Counted from the first letter of the stretch, positions 16,984-25,677 are shown. The stretch is 64,000 nt of DNA from Pseudomonas paraeruginosa PA7 (GCF_000017205.1 NC_009656.1:6524340-6588339); one strand, 5' to 3'. Made by a program: numbers and translations. Notes: a model not told the origin generated them from the sequence alone.

Positions 16984-18378
16984 TCAGGCCTCCCGCGCGC
17001 CAGGAATGGCCAGCAGTTCGGCGAGCGCCTGGTCGAGACATCCGATCAACCGGTCGACGTCTTCCTCGCGCGTCTCCGGGCAGCACAGGGTCATGTTGTG
17101 GAATGGCGTGATGAGGATGCCGCGATTGATCAGGTACAGGTGCAGGGCCATTTGCAGGCCGTCGTGGAAAGCCGCCTCGGCGGCCGCGCCATCGCGCGGC
17201 GACTGCGCGCAGAACTGGAATTCGCTGCGCGCGCCGAGTTCGGTCACCGACCAGGCCAGGCCGTGCTTGTGGATAATCCTGCGGAAGCCTTCGGCCAGGC
17301 GCGCCGCCAGCGGCAGCATGTGGGCATAGGCGGCGTCGGTCATCACCTCTTCCAGGTTGGCGCGCATGCAGCGCATCGCCAGGGCGTTGGCCGACAGGGT
17401 GGTGCCCATGCCGCTATGGCCATGGCCTTCGCTCTGTTCGCTGGCGCGGGCGCGGGCCAGTTGCATGGCGCTGGCCATCGCCGCGCTGCAACCGTAAACC
17501 GAGCAGGGCACGCCGCCGGCGATCGGCTTGCCGAGGGTGATGAAGTCCGGCTCCAGCTGCCAGGCGCGGGTGCAGCCACCAGGTCCGGTGGAGATGGTAT
17601 GGGTCTCGTCGATGATCAGCAGCGTGCCATGCCGGCGGGTCAGTTCGCGCAGCTTCCGGTGGAAACCGGGCTGCGGCAGGACCATGCCGATGTTGGTCAT
17701 CGCCGGCTCGCAGAGCACGGCGGCCACGTCTTCGCTGGCCAGCGCCCGCTCCAGGGCATCGAGGTCGTTGAACGGCACCGCGCGGCTGAACTGGGTGAGG
17801 TCATGGGCCTGGCCGAGCAGGCCGGAGCGATGCACGGTGCGGCCGTCGCGGCAGCGAACCAGGGTGTCGTCGACCGTGCCGTGATAGCAGCCGTCGAATA
17901 CCAGTACCACCTTGCGACCGGTGATCGCCCGCGCCCAGCGCAGGACGAAACGGTTGGCGTCGGTGGCGGTGGTCGCCACCTGCCAGAACGGCAGGCCGAA
18001 GCGTTGCGCCAGCAGCTCGCCGGCGACGATGGCATCCTCCCCCGGGAGCATGGTGGTCAGGCCGTTCGCACCCTGCCCGGCGAGCGCCCGGGCGATCGGC
18101 GCCGGCGAATGGCCGAACATGCTGCCGGTATCGCCCAGGCAGAAGTCCACGTAGGCGTGGCCATCGACGTCATGGAAACGCGCGCCGCGGGCACGCTCCA
18201 CGAACAATGGGCAAGGTGTCGACCAATCGCTCATCCAGTGCATCGGTACGCCATCGAACAGGGCGCGCCGGGCTCGCTCGGCGAGCGCGACGGACTGTGG
18301 ATTCTGCGCAAGGAAACGTTGCTGCTCGCGGGCCATGAAGGTTTCCACGGCGGCTTCGGCGATGCCACTGGCGGTCAT
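16984..18378 (-). CDS. Class III PLP-dependent aminotransferase
   Basis: 464 aa from the ATG giving MTASGIAE, preceded by GAGG eight bases upstream. FVERARGARFHDVDGHAYVD is the class III N-terminal segment, LLIIDETHT contains the PLP-contacting Asp, and LGKPIAGG carries the Schiff-base Lys. Resembles glutamate-1-semialdehyde 2,1-aminomutase relatives used for omega-amino groups. It is the first gene of the minus-strand operon and faces the SDR gene across two GntR-type palindromes. Confidence 0.88.
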   Translation of the reverse strand: MTASGIAEAAVETFMAREQQRFLAQNPQSVALAERARRALFDGVPMHWMSDWSTPCPLFVERARGARFHDVDGHAYVDFCLGDTGSMFGHSPAPIARALAGQGANGLTTMLPGEDAIVAGELLAQRFGLPFWQVATTATDANRFVLRWARAITGRKVVLVFDGCYHGTVDDTLVRCRDGRTVHRSGLLGQAHDLTQFSRAVPFNDLDALERALASEDVAAVLCEPAMTNIGMVLPQPGFHRKLRELTRRHGTLLIIDETHTISTGPGGCTRAWQLEPDFITLGKPIAGGVPCSVYGCSAAMASAMQLARARASEQSEGHGHSGMGTTLSANALAMRCMRANLEEVMTDAAYAHMLPLAARLAEGFRRIIHKHGLAWSVTELGARSEFQFCAQSPRDGAAAEAAFHDGLQMALHLYLINRGILITPFHNMTLCCPETREEDVDRLIGCLDQALAELLAIPGAREA

Positions 18379-18414
18379 TTCGAACACCTCGTTTTTTATT
18401 TTGCACAACTTTCA

Positions 18415-18428
18415 TTTGTGATCACAAA
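18415..18428. promoter_or_regulatory. Palindromic operator 1 (TTTGTGATCACAAA)
   Basis: A 14-bp perfect palindrome 37 bp upstream of the aminotransferase start. The same core occurs again at 18478-18493. The core TGTGATCACA has no central spacer, which fits a FadR/GntR dimer better than Vfr. The regulator is probably the GntR gene at 19343. Confidence 0.7.
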
Positions 18429-18477
18429 AAAGTCAATACAGAATTTGAAAGCATTGATAATCTGTCTTTCATGGCAA

Positions 18478-18493
18478 TTTTGTGATCACAAAA
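18478..18493. promoter_or_regulatory. Palindromic operator 2 (TTTTGTGATCACAAAA)
   Basis: A 16-bp perfect palindrome ending at the base before the ATG at 18494. Its centre lies 64 bp from that of operator 1, close to six helical turns, so both could be bound on one face. A protein bound here would cover the ribosome-binding and probably the transcription start region of the SDR gene. Confidence 0.7.
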
Positions 18494-19276
18494 ATGAACG
18501 ACTTTCCGAAGTGGAACGGCCAGGTGGCGCTCATCAGCGGCGCCGGCAGCGAACACGGCATCGGTTTCGCCATCGCCCGGCGACTGGCCCGCGAAGGCGT
18601 GCGCCTGCTGATCACCGCCAGCAGCGAGCGGATTCGGCAACGAGCGGAGGAACTGAGCGCCTGCGGGCACGAGGTGCGCGCCGCCGCCGCCGATCTGACC
18701 GACGAAGCCCAGGTGCGGGGCCTGCTGGACTGGGCCGAAGCCCAGTGGGGGCGGGTCGATATCCTGGTGAACAATGCCGGCATGGCCCAGTTGGGCAGTG
18801 CGGAACCCTTCAGCGCCGTGGAAGCGACCTCGCTGCGGGACTGGCAACTGTCCCTGTCGCGCAACCTGACCAGCGCTTTCCTGCTCACCCGCGGCCTGCT
18901 GCCGGGCATGCGCGAGCGCGGCTACGGGCGGATCGTCAATGTCGCCTCCACCACCGGGACCCGCGGCAGCAACCCGGGCGAAGCCGCGTATAGCGCGGCC
19001 AAGGCCGGATTGGTCGGCTGGAGCATGGGCCTGGCGCTGGAAGTGGCGAAGAGCGGCATCACGGTGAACAGTGTCGCGCCGGGCTGGATCGCCACCGGCT
19101 CGAGCACCGCCGAAGAACGCCTGGCCGCCCAGGCCGGGCCCGGCGGACGTGCCGGCCGGCCCGAGGAAGTCGCCGCCGCGGTGGCCTTCCTCGCCTCGCC
19201 CGAAGCCAGCTTCGTCAACGGCGAACTGCTGGTGGTGGACGGCGGCAACTGCCTGATCGAGAACAAACGGAGCTGA
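18494..19276 (+). CDS. Short-chain dehydrogenase/reductase
   Basis: 260 aa from the ATG at 18494; a GTG at 18482 in the same frame would add four residues and place the operator inside the gene. Neither start has a clear Shine-Dalgarno. NAD(P) motif near ISGAGSEHGIGFA, NNAGMA, VNVASTTG (catalytic Ser) and YSAAKAG (Tyr/Lys) are intact, with the FabG-like end EASFVNGELLVVDGG. First gene of a plus-strand pair with the GntR regulator; probably acts in the same pathway as the divergent aminotransferase operon. Confidence 0.85.
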   Translation: MNDFPKWNGQVALISGAGSEHGIGFAIARRLAREGVRLLITASSERIRQRAEELSACGHEVRAAAADLTDEAQVRGLLDWAEAQWGRVDILVNNAGMAQLGSAEPFSAVEATSLRDWQLSLSRNLTSAFLLTRGLLPGMRERGYGRIVNVASTTGTRGSNPGEAAYSAAKAGLVGWSMGLALEVAKSGITVNSVAPGWIATGSSTAEERLAAQAGPGGRAGRPEEVAAAVAFLASPEASFVNGELLVVDGGNCLIENKRS

Positions 19277-19278
19277 AC

Positions 19279-19338
19279 ATGCGCGATTGCAGCCTGACCC
19301 TTTCCCAGCTTCCGGCACCGCCCGTGAGAGGGAGCTGA
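19279..19338 (+). CDS. Putative 19-residue leader/coupling ORF
   Basis: ATG at 19279 to TGA at 19336-19338, beginning MRDCSLTL. GGAG lies five to eight bases upstream of its start, within the end of the SDR gene. It ends five bases before the regulator ATG, and its stop overlaps the regulator's own GGGAGCTGA ribosome site. The GGAGCTGAAC string is nearly duplicated before both starts. It may couple translation; it may also be chance. Confidence 0.3.
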   Translation: MRDCSLTLSQLPAPPVRGS

Positions 19339-19342
19339 ACCG

Positions 19343-20023
19343 ATGGTCGAAAACCTCCAGGAACGACTCTACCAACGACTGCGCGAAGCCCTGCTGGCCG
19401 GGCGTTTCCAGCCTGGAGAGCGGTTGAAGATCCGCGCTCTGGCGAACCAGTGGGGAACCAGCCCGATGCCGGTGCGCGCCGCCCTCCAGCGGCTGGTGGC
19501 CGAAGGCGCCCTGGAAGGCGAGGCACAACGTTCGCTGCGGGTCCCGCCAATGACCCGCGAGCGGTTCCTGCAGATTCTCCAGGTGCGCCTTTCTCTCGAA
19601 GGGCTGGCGGCCGAAAGCGCCAGCGGCCGGCTGGACGGGCAGGCGCTGGAAAGGCTCGGGGAATGTCTGCGGCGCATGGAAGGGGCGCTGCGCCAGCGCG
19701 AGGTGCAGGTCTACCTGGAAGCCAACAGCGAATTCCACCTGACGCTCTACCGCGCCTGCGGCAATCCGGTGCTGCTGCGCCTGATCGAGACGCTGTGGCT
19801 GCAGGTCGGGCCGTTCTTCAACCGGCTGTTCACCGAGGCCGACCTGTCGCTACGCCTGAACGATTTCCACGAAGACGCCCTGGAGGCCGTGCGCCGCGGC
19901 GACGGCCCGGCCGCGCGCGCGGCGATCGAGCAGGACCTGAGCTACTTCGGCCAGTACCTGCTGAACCTGCTGGAACTGGAGGCCCGTCCACGCAAGCGGC
20001 GGCGCGCCGGCGAGCACGCCTGA
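19343..20023 (+). CDS. GntR/FadR-family transcriptional regulator with FCD domain
   Basis: 226 aa. N-terminal winged helix with the GntR signature (LLAGRFQPGERLKIRALANQ, then GTSPMPVRAALQRL), followed by an all-helical FCD ligand domain from about residue 75 with the SEFHLTLYRACGNP metal/ligand His segment. GGGAG precedes the ATG. It sits beside the SDR gene and the two TGTGATCACA palindromes, so local control of both divergent operons is likely. The effector may be an amine-pathway acid; not visible. Confidence 0.88.
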   Translation: MVENLQERLYQRLREALLAGRFQPGERLKIRALANQWGTSPMPVRAALQRLVAEGALEGEAQRSLRVPPMTRERFLQILQVRLSLEGLAAESASGRLDGQALERLGECLRRMEGALRQREVQVYLEANSEFHLTLYRACGNPVLLRLIETLWLQVGPFFNRLFTEADLSLRLNDFHEDALEAVRRGDGPAARAAIEQDLSYFGQYLLNLLELEARPRKRRRAGEHA

Positions 20024-20043
20024 CGACTTCCGCTACGGGGCAG

Positions 20044-20256
20044 CTACTGCGGACGAATGGTGCGCACGTTGTCCTTCTTGATCAGGATGGTGTCGCCGTT
20101 CAGCTGTTCGAACTCGTAGTAGTCATTGTATTTGTCGTAATCCGACTGGTCCTTCACCAGGACCTCGCTGCCGTCTTGCAGGGTGACCACCGCCTGGTTG
20201 GCGCAACCCGCCAGGCTGGTCAGCAGCAATGCAGCGAACAGAGCTTTGAACTTCAT
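20044..20256 (-). CDS. YgdI/YgdR-like small lipoprotein (DUF903)
   Basis: 70 aa with a lipoprotein signal peptide and lipobox L15-A-G-C18, followed by Asn19 at +2 side. The mature part is the DUF903 domain: VVTLQDGSEVLVKDQ, then YYEFEQLNGDTILIKKDNV, an SH3-like small beta barrel. Outer-membrane-anchored small protein of unknown role. Convergent with the GntR gene, 20 bp apart. Confidence 0.85.
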   Translation of the reverse strand: MKFKALFAALLLTSLAGCANQAVVTLQDGSEVLVKDQSDYDKYNDYYEFEQLNGDTILIKKDNVRTIRPQ

Positions 20257-20472
20257 AGAATCTCCACACGGGGCAACGCACTTGCCTCATCCGGAGCGAC
20301 AAGTGCGGAATTGCCCTTGTGACCGTGGCAAACGGGGGAAATTCCTTAGCGCAGCGGCGCTTTGTCGGAGGCGAAGCGGCCAGGCCGCCCCGCGGGTTCC
20401 AAAGTCAGCCCTGCAGCGCTTCGCCGGACCGCCGGAAGACCCGCGTGGCAGAGCCTTTCCAGCCGTTCCGGA

Positions 20473-20874
20473 TCAGCTCTCCAGCCAGACGTCGCGGGCC
20501 CAGATCCATACCGAGTCCCAGCTTTCGTCGGTGAGGTCGCCGTCGGCCCAGAGCACCACCTCGCCATCCTCGGCAACGCAGTAGTAGCTGCCGTCGTCCT
20601 CGCAGAGCGGGATCAGTTCGCGCGGCACCCCCAGATCCCAGGCGGTGGCCGCTACCTCGGGCAGGTAGGTGTGCGAATGCGGATCGGTCACCGTCACCGG
20701 CTCCAGGCGGCCATAGACGACGTCGCTGACCAGCAGGAGAAACTCGCGGAATTCGGCGGGAATGCCGATCAGCAGCTCCTCCTCGATTTCCACCAGCAGT
20801 TCTTCTTCCGGCAGTTCCAGGGGCACCGGTACCGGCTCGTTGAGTTCACGCAGTTTTTCGATGACGTCTTCCAC
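20473..20874 (-). CDS. SMI1/KNR4 (SUKH) family protein
   Basis: 133 aa. IPAEFREFLLLVSDVVYG is the SUKH helix-strand start and the remainder alternates strands with WDLGVPRELIPLCEDDGSYYC and VVLWADGDLT, typical of the family; very acidic overall. SUKH proteins often are immunity proteins to contact-dependent toxins, but many chromosomal ones are stand-alone. No toxin or Rhs gene is adjacent here, so I make no immunity claim. Confidence 0.75.
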   Translation of the reverse strand: MEDVIEKLRELNEPVPVPLELPEEELLVEIEEELLIGIPAEFREFLLLVSDVVYGRLEPVTVTDPHSHTYLPEVAATAWDLGVPRELIPLCEDDGSYYCVAEDGEVVLWADGDLTDESWDSVWIWARDVWLES

Positions 20875-21004
20875 GACAGGCTCTCTCGCAACGGGGGGCG
20901 CGTTTTTTTATACAGTAGCCGCGCCCGACGCAAGAACAGCTCATGCGACTGGCCGTTGGCCATGGCGCCGGACGAATGGTCGGCCATGCCCGCCAGCGGG
21001 CATG

Positions 21005-21038
21005 AAAAACCCCCGGTCCCTGGCGGGAGCGGGGGTTT
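21005..21038 (-). terminator. Rho-independent terminator after the Tim44-like gene
   Basis: On the minus strand an AACCCCCG...CGGGGGTT stem is followed by TTTTT (21009-21005). It lies 34-67 bp downstream of the gene ending at 21072. A second GC hairpin (21040-21058) directly precedes it. Confidence 0.85.
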
Positions 21039-21071
21039 GCGCGGCCCCGAAGGGGCCGCAGGCGCGTCCGA

Positions 21072-21917
21072 TCAGTTCTGCCGGATACCGGCCACCAGCC
21101 ACGGCTGGTTCTCGCCCTGGGCACGCTCCATCCGCCAGCTTTCGCTGAAAGCCTCGCCCTGGTCGAAGCGCGAGGTCTTCGATACGCCGCTGAAGGTCAG
21201 GGTGGCGATGGTCTTGTCGGCCTGGTCGTCGACGCCGTCCAGCTGCACGGCCAGATTGTCGATGTAGGTGGACTGGTAGGCATCGCCGATCTCGGCGCGT
21301 TCCTGCTTCAGCCACTGCAGCATCTGCGGGGTGACGAACTCGGCGATCTTGTCCATCTCGTTGGCATCCCAGTGCTGCTGCAGGGACATGAAATGCTCGC
21401 GGGCGGCGCCGACGAAACGCTCTTCGTTGAACCAGCTCGGCGCGTTGATCACCGGGCTCGGCGCGGCAGCGGCGCCACCGAAGATCGGCGCCTGGGCCGG
21501 CATCTCGCGCTGCATCGGCGCGTGGCCGGCCATCGCCGGCTGGGCCTGGGCCTGCTGGCGCCGGCGCGCGGCGATGAAGCGGAAGGCGATGAAGGCCACC
21601 AGGGCGATCAACAGGATGTCGAGCATCTGGATGCCTTCGAAACCGTCACCCATGAACATCGAGGCGAGCAGGCCACCGGCGGCGATGCCGGCCAGCGGGC
21701 CGAGCCAGCGCGAGGCGCCACTGGCGGCAGCGGCGGGGCGCGCGGCGTTGGGAGCGGCAGCAGTGGCGTTCGGCGCGGTGGCCGGCTGCGCCTGGCGGGT
21801 CTGGTGGCTGGGCGCCGAGCCGAGGCTCTTGCCACCGCCGAAGCGCTTGGCATTGGCGTCCAGGCTGACGGTCAGCGCCAGGCAGAAGGCGAGGGCGATG
21901 CTGAGAACACGCTGCAT
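21072..21917 (-). CDS. Tim44-domain membrane protein
   Basis: 281 aa from the ATG giving MQRVLSIALAF; earlier in-frame codons encode a polar stretch and are rejected. Signal peptide (cut near ANA|KR), an Ala/Pro/Gly-rich linker, a Gly-rich membrane segment (WLGPLAGIAAGGLLASMFMG), a second hydrophobic helix (MLDILLIALVAFIAFRFIAA) and a C-terminal Tim44-like domain (FMSLQQHWDANEMDKIAEFVTPQM onward). Exact role in bacteria is unknown. Its own terminator follows. Confidence 0.82.
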   Translation of the reverse strand: MQRVLSIALAFCLALTVSLDANAKRFGGGKSLGSAPSHQTRQAQPATAPNATAAAPNAARPAAAASGASRWLGPLAGIAAGGLLASMFMGDGFEGIQMLDILLIALVAFIAFRFIAARRRQQAQAQPAMAGHAPMQREMPAQAPIFGGAAAAPSPVINAPSWFNEERFVGAAREHFMSLQQHWDANEMDKIAEFVTPQMLQWLKQERAEIGDAYQSTYIDNLAVQLDGVDDQADKTIATLTFSGVSKTSRFDQGEAFSESWRMERAQGENQPWLVAGIRQN

Positions 21918-22267
21918 TTTAGTCTTTCTCTCTTGGGGGAATCGACGCGCGCCATGTTGCGGCGGTACGGGCGGCAGGACCAGCCGGATTTTGTTTCGGG
22001 CTATTGCTCCCCGGCCATCGGTTTTTGCCGGCCATCTCTGGCTCGCGGTTCGGCGCAAGGGTACACCTTAGCTCCCGGGGACGACAGGCGCAGGTCCGGC
22101 TCGTCTGGCCAGCCGCCGGAAAAATACCGTGCGAAGCGACGCGGACACCTCTGTTACAGCTTTTTTCGGCCCGTCGCCCAGGCACTCGCCAATGCTAGTC
22201 TGCGGGTCTGCGAGGCCGTCCGGTCACGCGTCTGCCGAGCCCTTCCCATCGAGCGAGGACCGCCGCC
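21918..22267. other. Divergent intergenic region
   Basis: 350 bp between the Tim44-like gene (minus) and the CPA2 antiporter (plus). It must hold both promoters. I see no convincing sigma-70 pair, palindrome or small gene in it. Confidence 0.5.
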
Positions 22268-24025
22268 ATGCATGCCGTCGATTTCATCCAGGACCTCGCC
22301 GTGATCATGCTGGTGGCCGGCGTGGTCACCATTCTCTTCCACCGCCTGCGCCAACCGGTGGTCCTAGGCTACATCGTCGCCGGCTTCATCATCGGCCCGC
22401 ACACTCCGCCCTTCGGGCTGATCCACGACGAAGACACGATCAAGACCCTGGCCGAGCTCGGGGTGATCTTCCTGATGTTCTGCCTGGGCCTGGAGTTCAG
22501 CCTGCGCAAGCTCTTCCAGGTCGGCGCCACGGCGTTCATCGCGGCGTTCCTGGAAATCGTCCTGATGATCTGGATCGGTTTCGAGATCGGCCGCTTCTTC
22601 GAGTGGAACACCATGGACTCGCTGTTCCTCGGCGCGATCCTGGCGATTTCCTCGACCACCATCATCGTCAAGGCGCTCGGCGACCTGAAGATGAAGAACG
22701 AGCGCTTCGCCCAGCTGATCTTCGGCGTGCTGATCGTCGAGGACATCCTCGGCATCGGCATCATCGCCCTGCTCTCGGGGATCGCCGTCAGCGGCTCGGT
22801 GGAGACCGGCGAGGTGTTCTCCACGGTCGGCAAGCTCAGCCTGTTCATGATCGTCGCGCTGGTCGTCGGCATCCTGCTGGTGCCGCGCCTGCTGGCCTAC
22901 GTGGCGAAGTTCGAAAGCAACGAGATGCTGCTGGTCACCGTACTCGGCCTGTGCTTCGGCTTCTGCCTGCTGGTGGTGAAGCTCGAGTACAGCATGGTGC
23001 TGGGCGCCTTCCTGATCGGTGCGATCATGGCCGAATCACGCCAGCTGGCGCAGATCGAGCGCTTGATCGAGCCGGTTCGCGACATGTTCAGCGCCATCTT
23101 CTTCGTCGCCATCGGCCTGCTGATCGACCCGAGGATCCTCGTCGAGTACGCCTGGCCGATCGCCCTGATCACCGTCGCGGTGGTGCTCGGCAAGATGTTT
23201 TCCTGCGGCATGGGCGCATTCATCGCTGGCAACGACGGGCGCACCTCGCTGCGAGTCGGCATGGGCCTGTCGCAGATCGGCGAGTTCTCCTTCATCATCG
23301 CGGCGCTGGGCATGACCCTGAAGGTCACCAGCGACTTTCTCTATCCGGTGGCGGTGGCGGTCTCGGCCATCACCACCCTGCTCACTCCCTACCTGATCCG
23401 CGCCGCCGACCCGCTCTCGCAACACCTGGCCAACGCGATGCCGCAAGGCCTGGCACGGATCTTCGGCCACTATGGCGACTGGCTGCGCAGTATCCAGCCG
23501 CAGGGCGACCGGGCGGTGCTGGCGGCGATGATTCGGCGGATCCTGCTGCAGGTCGGGGTGAACCTGGCACTGGTGATCGCGATCTTCCTCGCCGGCGGCT
23601 ACTTCGCCGATACGCTTTCCGCCTGGATGGGCCGGTGGATCGCCTACGACGGGCTGCACAAGGCATTGATCTGGGGTGGCGCACTGCTGGTTTCGCTGGC
23701 CTTCCTGATCGCCGCCTACCGCAAGCTCAAGGCGCTGTCGATGCTGCTGGCCGAGCTCGGGGTCAAGCCGGAGAAGGCCGGACGCCATACGGCGCGGGTA
23801 CGCCGGGTGGTCTCCGAGGTAATCCCGCTGCTGTCGCTGGCCGGCATGATGGTGCTGCTGGCTGCGCTCAGCTCGAGCATCCTGCCGCCGGGCGAGTTGC
23901 TGGTCGTGGTGGTGCTGGTCGCCGGCCTGGTGATCGCGGTGCTCTGGCGCTGGCTGATCCGCGTGCATTCGCGGATGCAGATCGCCCTGATGGAAACCCT
24001 CGACCAGGAAAAGGGCAGCCACTGA
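22268..24025 (+). CDS. CPA2 family sodium(potassium)/proton antiporter without TrkA domain
   Basis: 585 aa. The N-terminal exchanger domain (VVLGYIVAGFIIGPHTPP, GVIFLMFCLGLEFSLRKL, SSTTIIVKALG) is closely similar in plan to the KefB-like protein at 11258, but the C-terminal half has four to five extra hydrophobic segments and a charged tail instead of a Rossmann TrkA-N domain. GAGGA precedes the ATG by eight bases. Probably a monovalent cation/proton antiporter in the inner membrane; ion not predictable. Confidence 0.85.
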   Translation: MHAVDFIQDLAVIMLVAGVVTILFHRLRQPVVLGYIVAGFIIGPHTPPFGLIHDEDTIKTLAELGVIFLMFCLGLEFSLRKLFQVGATAFIAAFLEIVLMIWIGFEIGRFFEWNTMDSLFLGAILAISSTTIIVKALGDLKMKNERFAQLIFGVLIVEDILGIGIIALLSGIAVSGSVETGEVFSTVGKLSLFMIVALVVGILLVPRLLAYVAKFESNEMLLVTVLGLCFGFCLLVVKLEYSMVLGAFLIGAIMAESRQLAQIERLIEPVRDMFSAIFFVAIGLLIDPRILVEYAWPIALITVAVVLGKMFSCGMGAFIAGNDGRTSLRVGMGLSQIGEFSFIIAALGMTLKVTSDFLYPVAVAVSAITTLLTPYLIRAADPLSQHLANAMPQGLARIFGHYGDWLRSIQPQGDRAVLAAMIRRILLQVGVNLALVIAIFLAGGYFADTLSAWMGRWIAYDGLHKALIWGGALLVSLAFLIAAYRKLKALSMLLAELGVKPEKAGRHTARVRRVVSEVIPLLSLAGMMVLLAALSSSILPPGELLVVVVLVAGLVIAVLWRWLIRVHSRMQIALMETLDQEKGSH

Positions 24026-24065
24026 GCCCGACAGGAATGTCCCGGTCCCGTTCGCAAGGCGAATC

Positions 24066-24101
24066 GTTATCCGCCGAGACCCCGCTGCGACGGCGGATAA
24101 C
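24066..24101. repeat. Inverted repeat with REP-like arms (GTTATCCGCCG)
   Basis: Arms 24066-24076 and 24091-24101 are exact reverse complements (11 bp) separated by 14 nt, 41 bp after the antiporter stop. The arm sequence TTATCCGCCG recurs in the REP doublet at 25783-25868, so this looks like a shorter or degenerate member of the same family. It may also act as a terminator. Confidence 0.55.
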
Positions 24102-24262
24102 CGCGGGGCGGTCGTTCGACCTGCGGAGCAGGGTCGAGACGGCCATTTTCTCCTGACTGATAGGCGGAATTCCGCTCATTCACCCTTCCGTTCGGCAGAC
24201 TCCCGCTTGGCCGCTCCCTGCTTTCTTTCCTCCAGCCCAGTTACCACGGGGCTTTCCGCCGT

Positions 24263-24278
24263 TGGCACGGCACCTGCT
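24263..24278 (+). promoter_or_regulatory. Sigma-54 (-24/-12) promoter of the alpha-ketoglutarate transporter gene
   Basis: TGGCAC at 24263-24268, five bases, then CTGCT at 24274-24278. GG and GC are separated by exactly 10 bp. Only one of the conserved positions deviates (C for T in TTGC). It lies 92 bp upstream of the ATG at 24370. MifR, the known activator of this gene, is a GAFTGA-bearing sigma-54 activator encoded in this window. Confidence 0.85.
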
Positions 24279-24369
24279 ATCGAGCCCTCCAATACGTCGC
24301 CCTCGCGATGTGCCGGTGTGCTGCGCCCTGATCAGCACATCCAAGACAACAACGAAAAGAGGAAACACG

Positions 24370-25677
24370 ATGGAAAGCGCCAACGCCATTTCCGCGTCTG
24401 CCCAGCCACGCACCACCTCGCAACGCATCAAGTCGATCTTCAGCGGCTCCGTCGGCAACCTGGTCGAGTGGTACGACTGGTACGTCTACGCCGCCTTCTC
24501 GCTGTACTTCGCCAAGGCCTTCTTCCCCCAGGGCGACATGACCGCCCAACTGCTGAACACCGCCGCGATCTTCGCCGTGGGCTTCCTGATGCGCCCGATC
24601 GGCGGCTGGCTGATGGGCATCTACGCCGACCGCAAGGGCCGCAAGGCGGCGTTGCTGGCCTCGGTGCTGCTGATGTGCTTCGGCTCGCTGATCATCGCCC
24701 TGACCCCCAGCTACGAAACCATCGGCGTCGCGGCGCCGATCCTGCTGGTGGTCGCGCGCCTGCTGCAGGGCCTGTCGGTCGGCGGTGAATACGGCACCTC
24801 CGCCACCTACCTGAGCGAAATGGCGAACAAGGAGCAGCGCGGGTTCTTCTCCAGCTTCCAGTACGTGACCCTGATCTCCGGCCAGCTCATCGCCCTGGCG
24901 GTGCTGATCGTCCTGCAACAGACCCTGAGCGTCGAACAGCTGGAAAGCTGGGGCTGGCGCGTACCCTTCTTCATCGGCGCGCTGTGCGCGGTGGTGGCGA
25001 TGTTCCTGCGTCGCGGCATGGAAGAGACCGAGTCCTTCTCGAAGAAGAAGGAAGAGCCGAAGGAAAGCCTGCTGCGCACCCTGCTGCGCCATCCCAAGGA
25101 AGTGCTGACCGTGGTCGGCCTGACCATGGGCGGTACCCTGGCCTTCTACACCTACACCACCTACATGCAGAAGTACCTGGTGAACACGGTGGGCATGAGC
25201 AAGACCGACTCGACCATGATCTCGGCGGCCACCCTGTTCCTCTTCATGCTGTTGCAACCCATCGTCGGCGCCCTCTCGGACAAGATCGGCCGGCGGCCGA
25301 TCCTGATCGCCTTCGGCGTACTCGGCACCATCTTCACCTACCCGATCCTCAGCACCCTGCACAGCGTCGACAGCTGGTGGGGCGCGTTCTTCCTGATCAT
25401 GGCGGCGCTGGTGATCGTCAGCGGCTACACCTCGATCAACGCGGTGGTGAAGGCCGAGCTGTTCCCCACCGAGATCCGCGCCCTGGGCGTCGGCCTGCCG
25501 TACGCCCTGACCGTGTCGATCTTCGGCGGCACCGCCGAATACGTCGCCCTATGGTTCAAGAGCATCGGCCTGGAGAGCGGCTTCTACTGGTACGTCACCG
25601 CCTGCATCGCCTGCTCGCTGCTGGTCTACGTGTTCATGAAGGACACCCGGAAGCACTCGAGGATCACCACCGATTGA
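24370..25677 (+). CDS. MFS alpha-ketoglutarate (C5-dicarboxylate) transporter, MifSR target
   Basis: 435 aa from the ATG preceded by GAGGAAACACG. KgtP/ProP-type metabolite:proton symporter: GNLVEWYDWYVYAAFS at the start, the loop motif GIYADRKGRKAAL, VGGEYGTSATYLSE and a second-half repeat GALSDKIGRRPIL. Twelve membrane segments are expected. Published work on P. aeruginosa MifSR names the equivalent gene as required for growth on alpha-ketoglutarate. A matching sigma-54 promoter lies upstream, and two tandem terminators follow. Confidence 0.93.
   Translation: MESANAISASAQPRTTSQRIKSIFSGSVGNLVEWYDWYVYAAFSLYFAKAFFPQGDMTAQLLNTAAIFAVGFLMRPIGGWLMGIYADRKGRKAALLASVLLMCFGSLIIALTPSYETIGVAAPILLVVARLLQGLSVGGEYGTSATYLSEMANKEQRGFFSSFQYVTLISGQLIALAVLIVLQQTLSVEQLESWGWRVPFFIGALCAVVAMFLRRGMEETESFSKKKEEPKESLLRTLLRHPKEVLTVVGLTMGGTLAFYTYTTYMQKYLVNTVGMSKTDSTMISAATLFLFMLLQPIVGALSDKIGRRPILIAFGVLGTIFTYPILSTLHSVDSWWGAFFLIMAALVIVSGYTSINAVVKAELFPTEIRALGVGLPYALTVSIFGGTAEYVALWFKSIGLESGFYWYVTACIACSLLVYVFMKDTRKHSRITTD

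Noticed and set aside
18415..18493. TGTGATCACA palindromes as Vfr/CRP sites
   Set aside because: CRP-type sites need TGTGA-N6-TCACA. Here the half-sites abut with no spacer, which fits a GntR-type dimer and the linked regulator better.
20473..20874. SUKH-family gene as an immunity protein of a contact-dependent toxin system
   Set aside because: No toxin, Rhs, VgrG or CdiA-like gene is nearby, so immunity function cannot be supported from this window.
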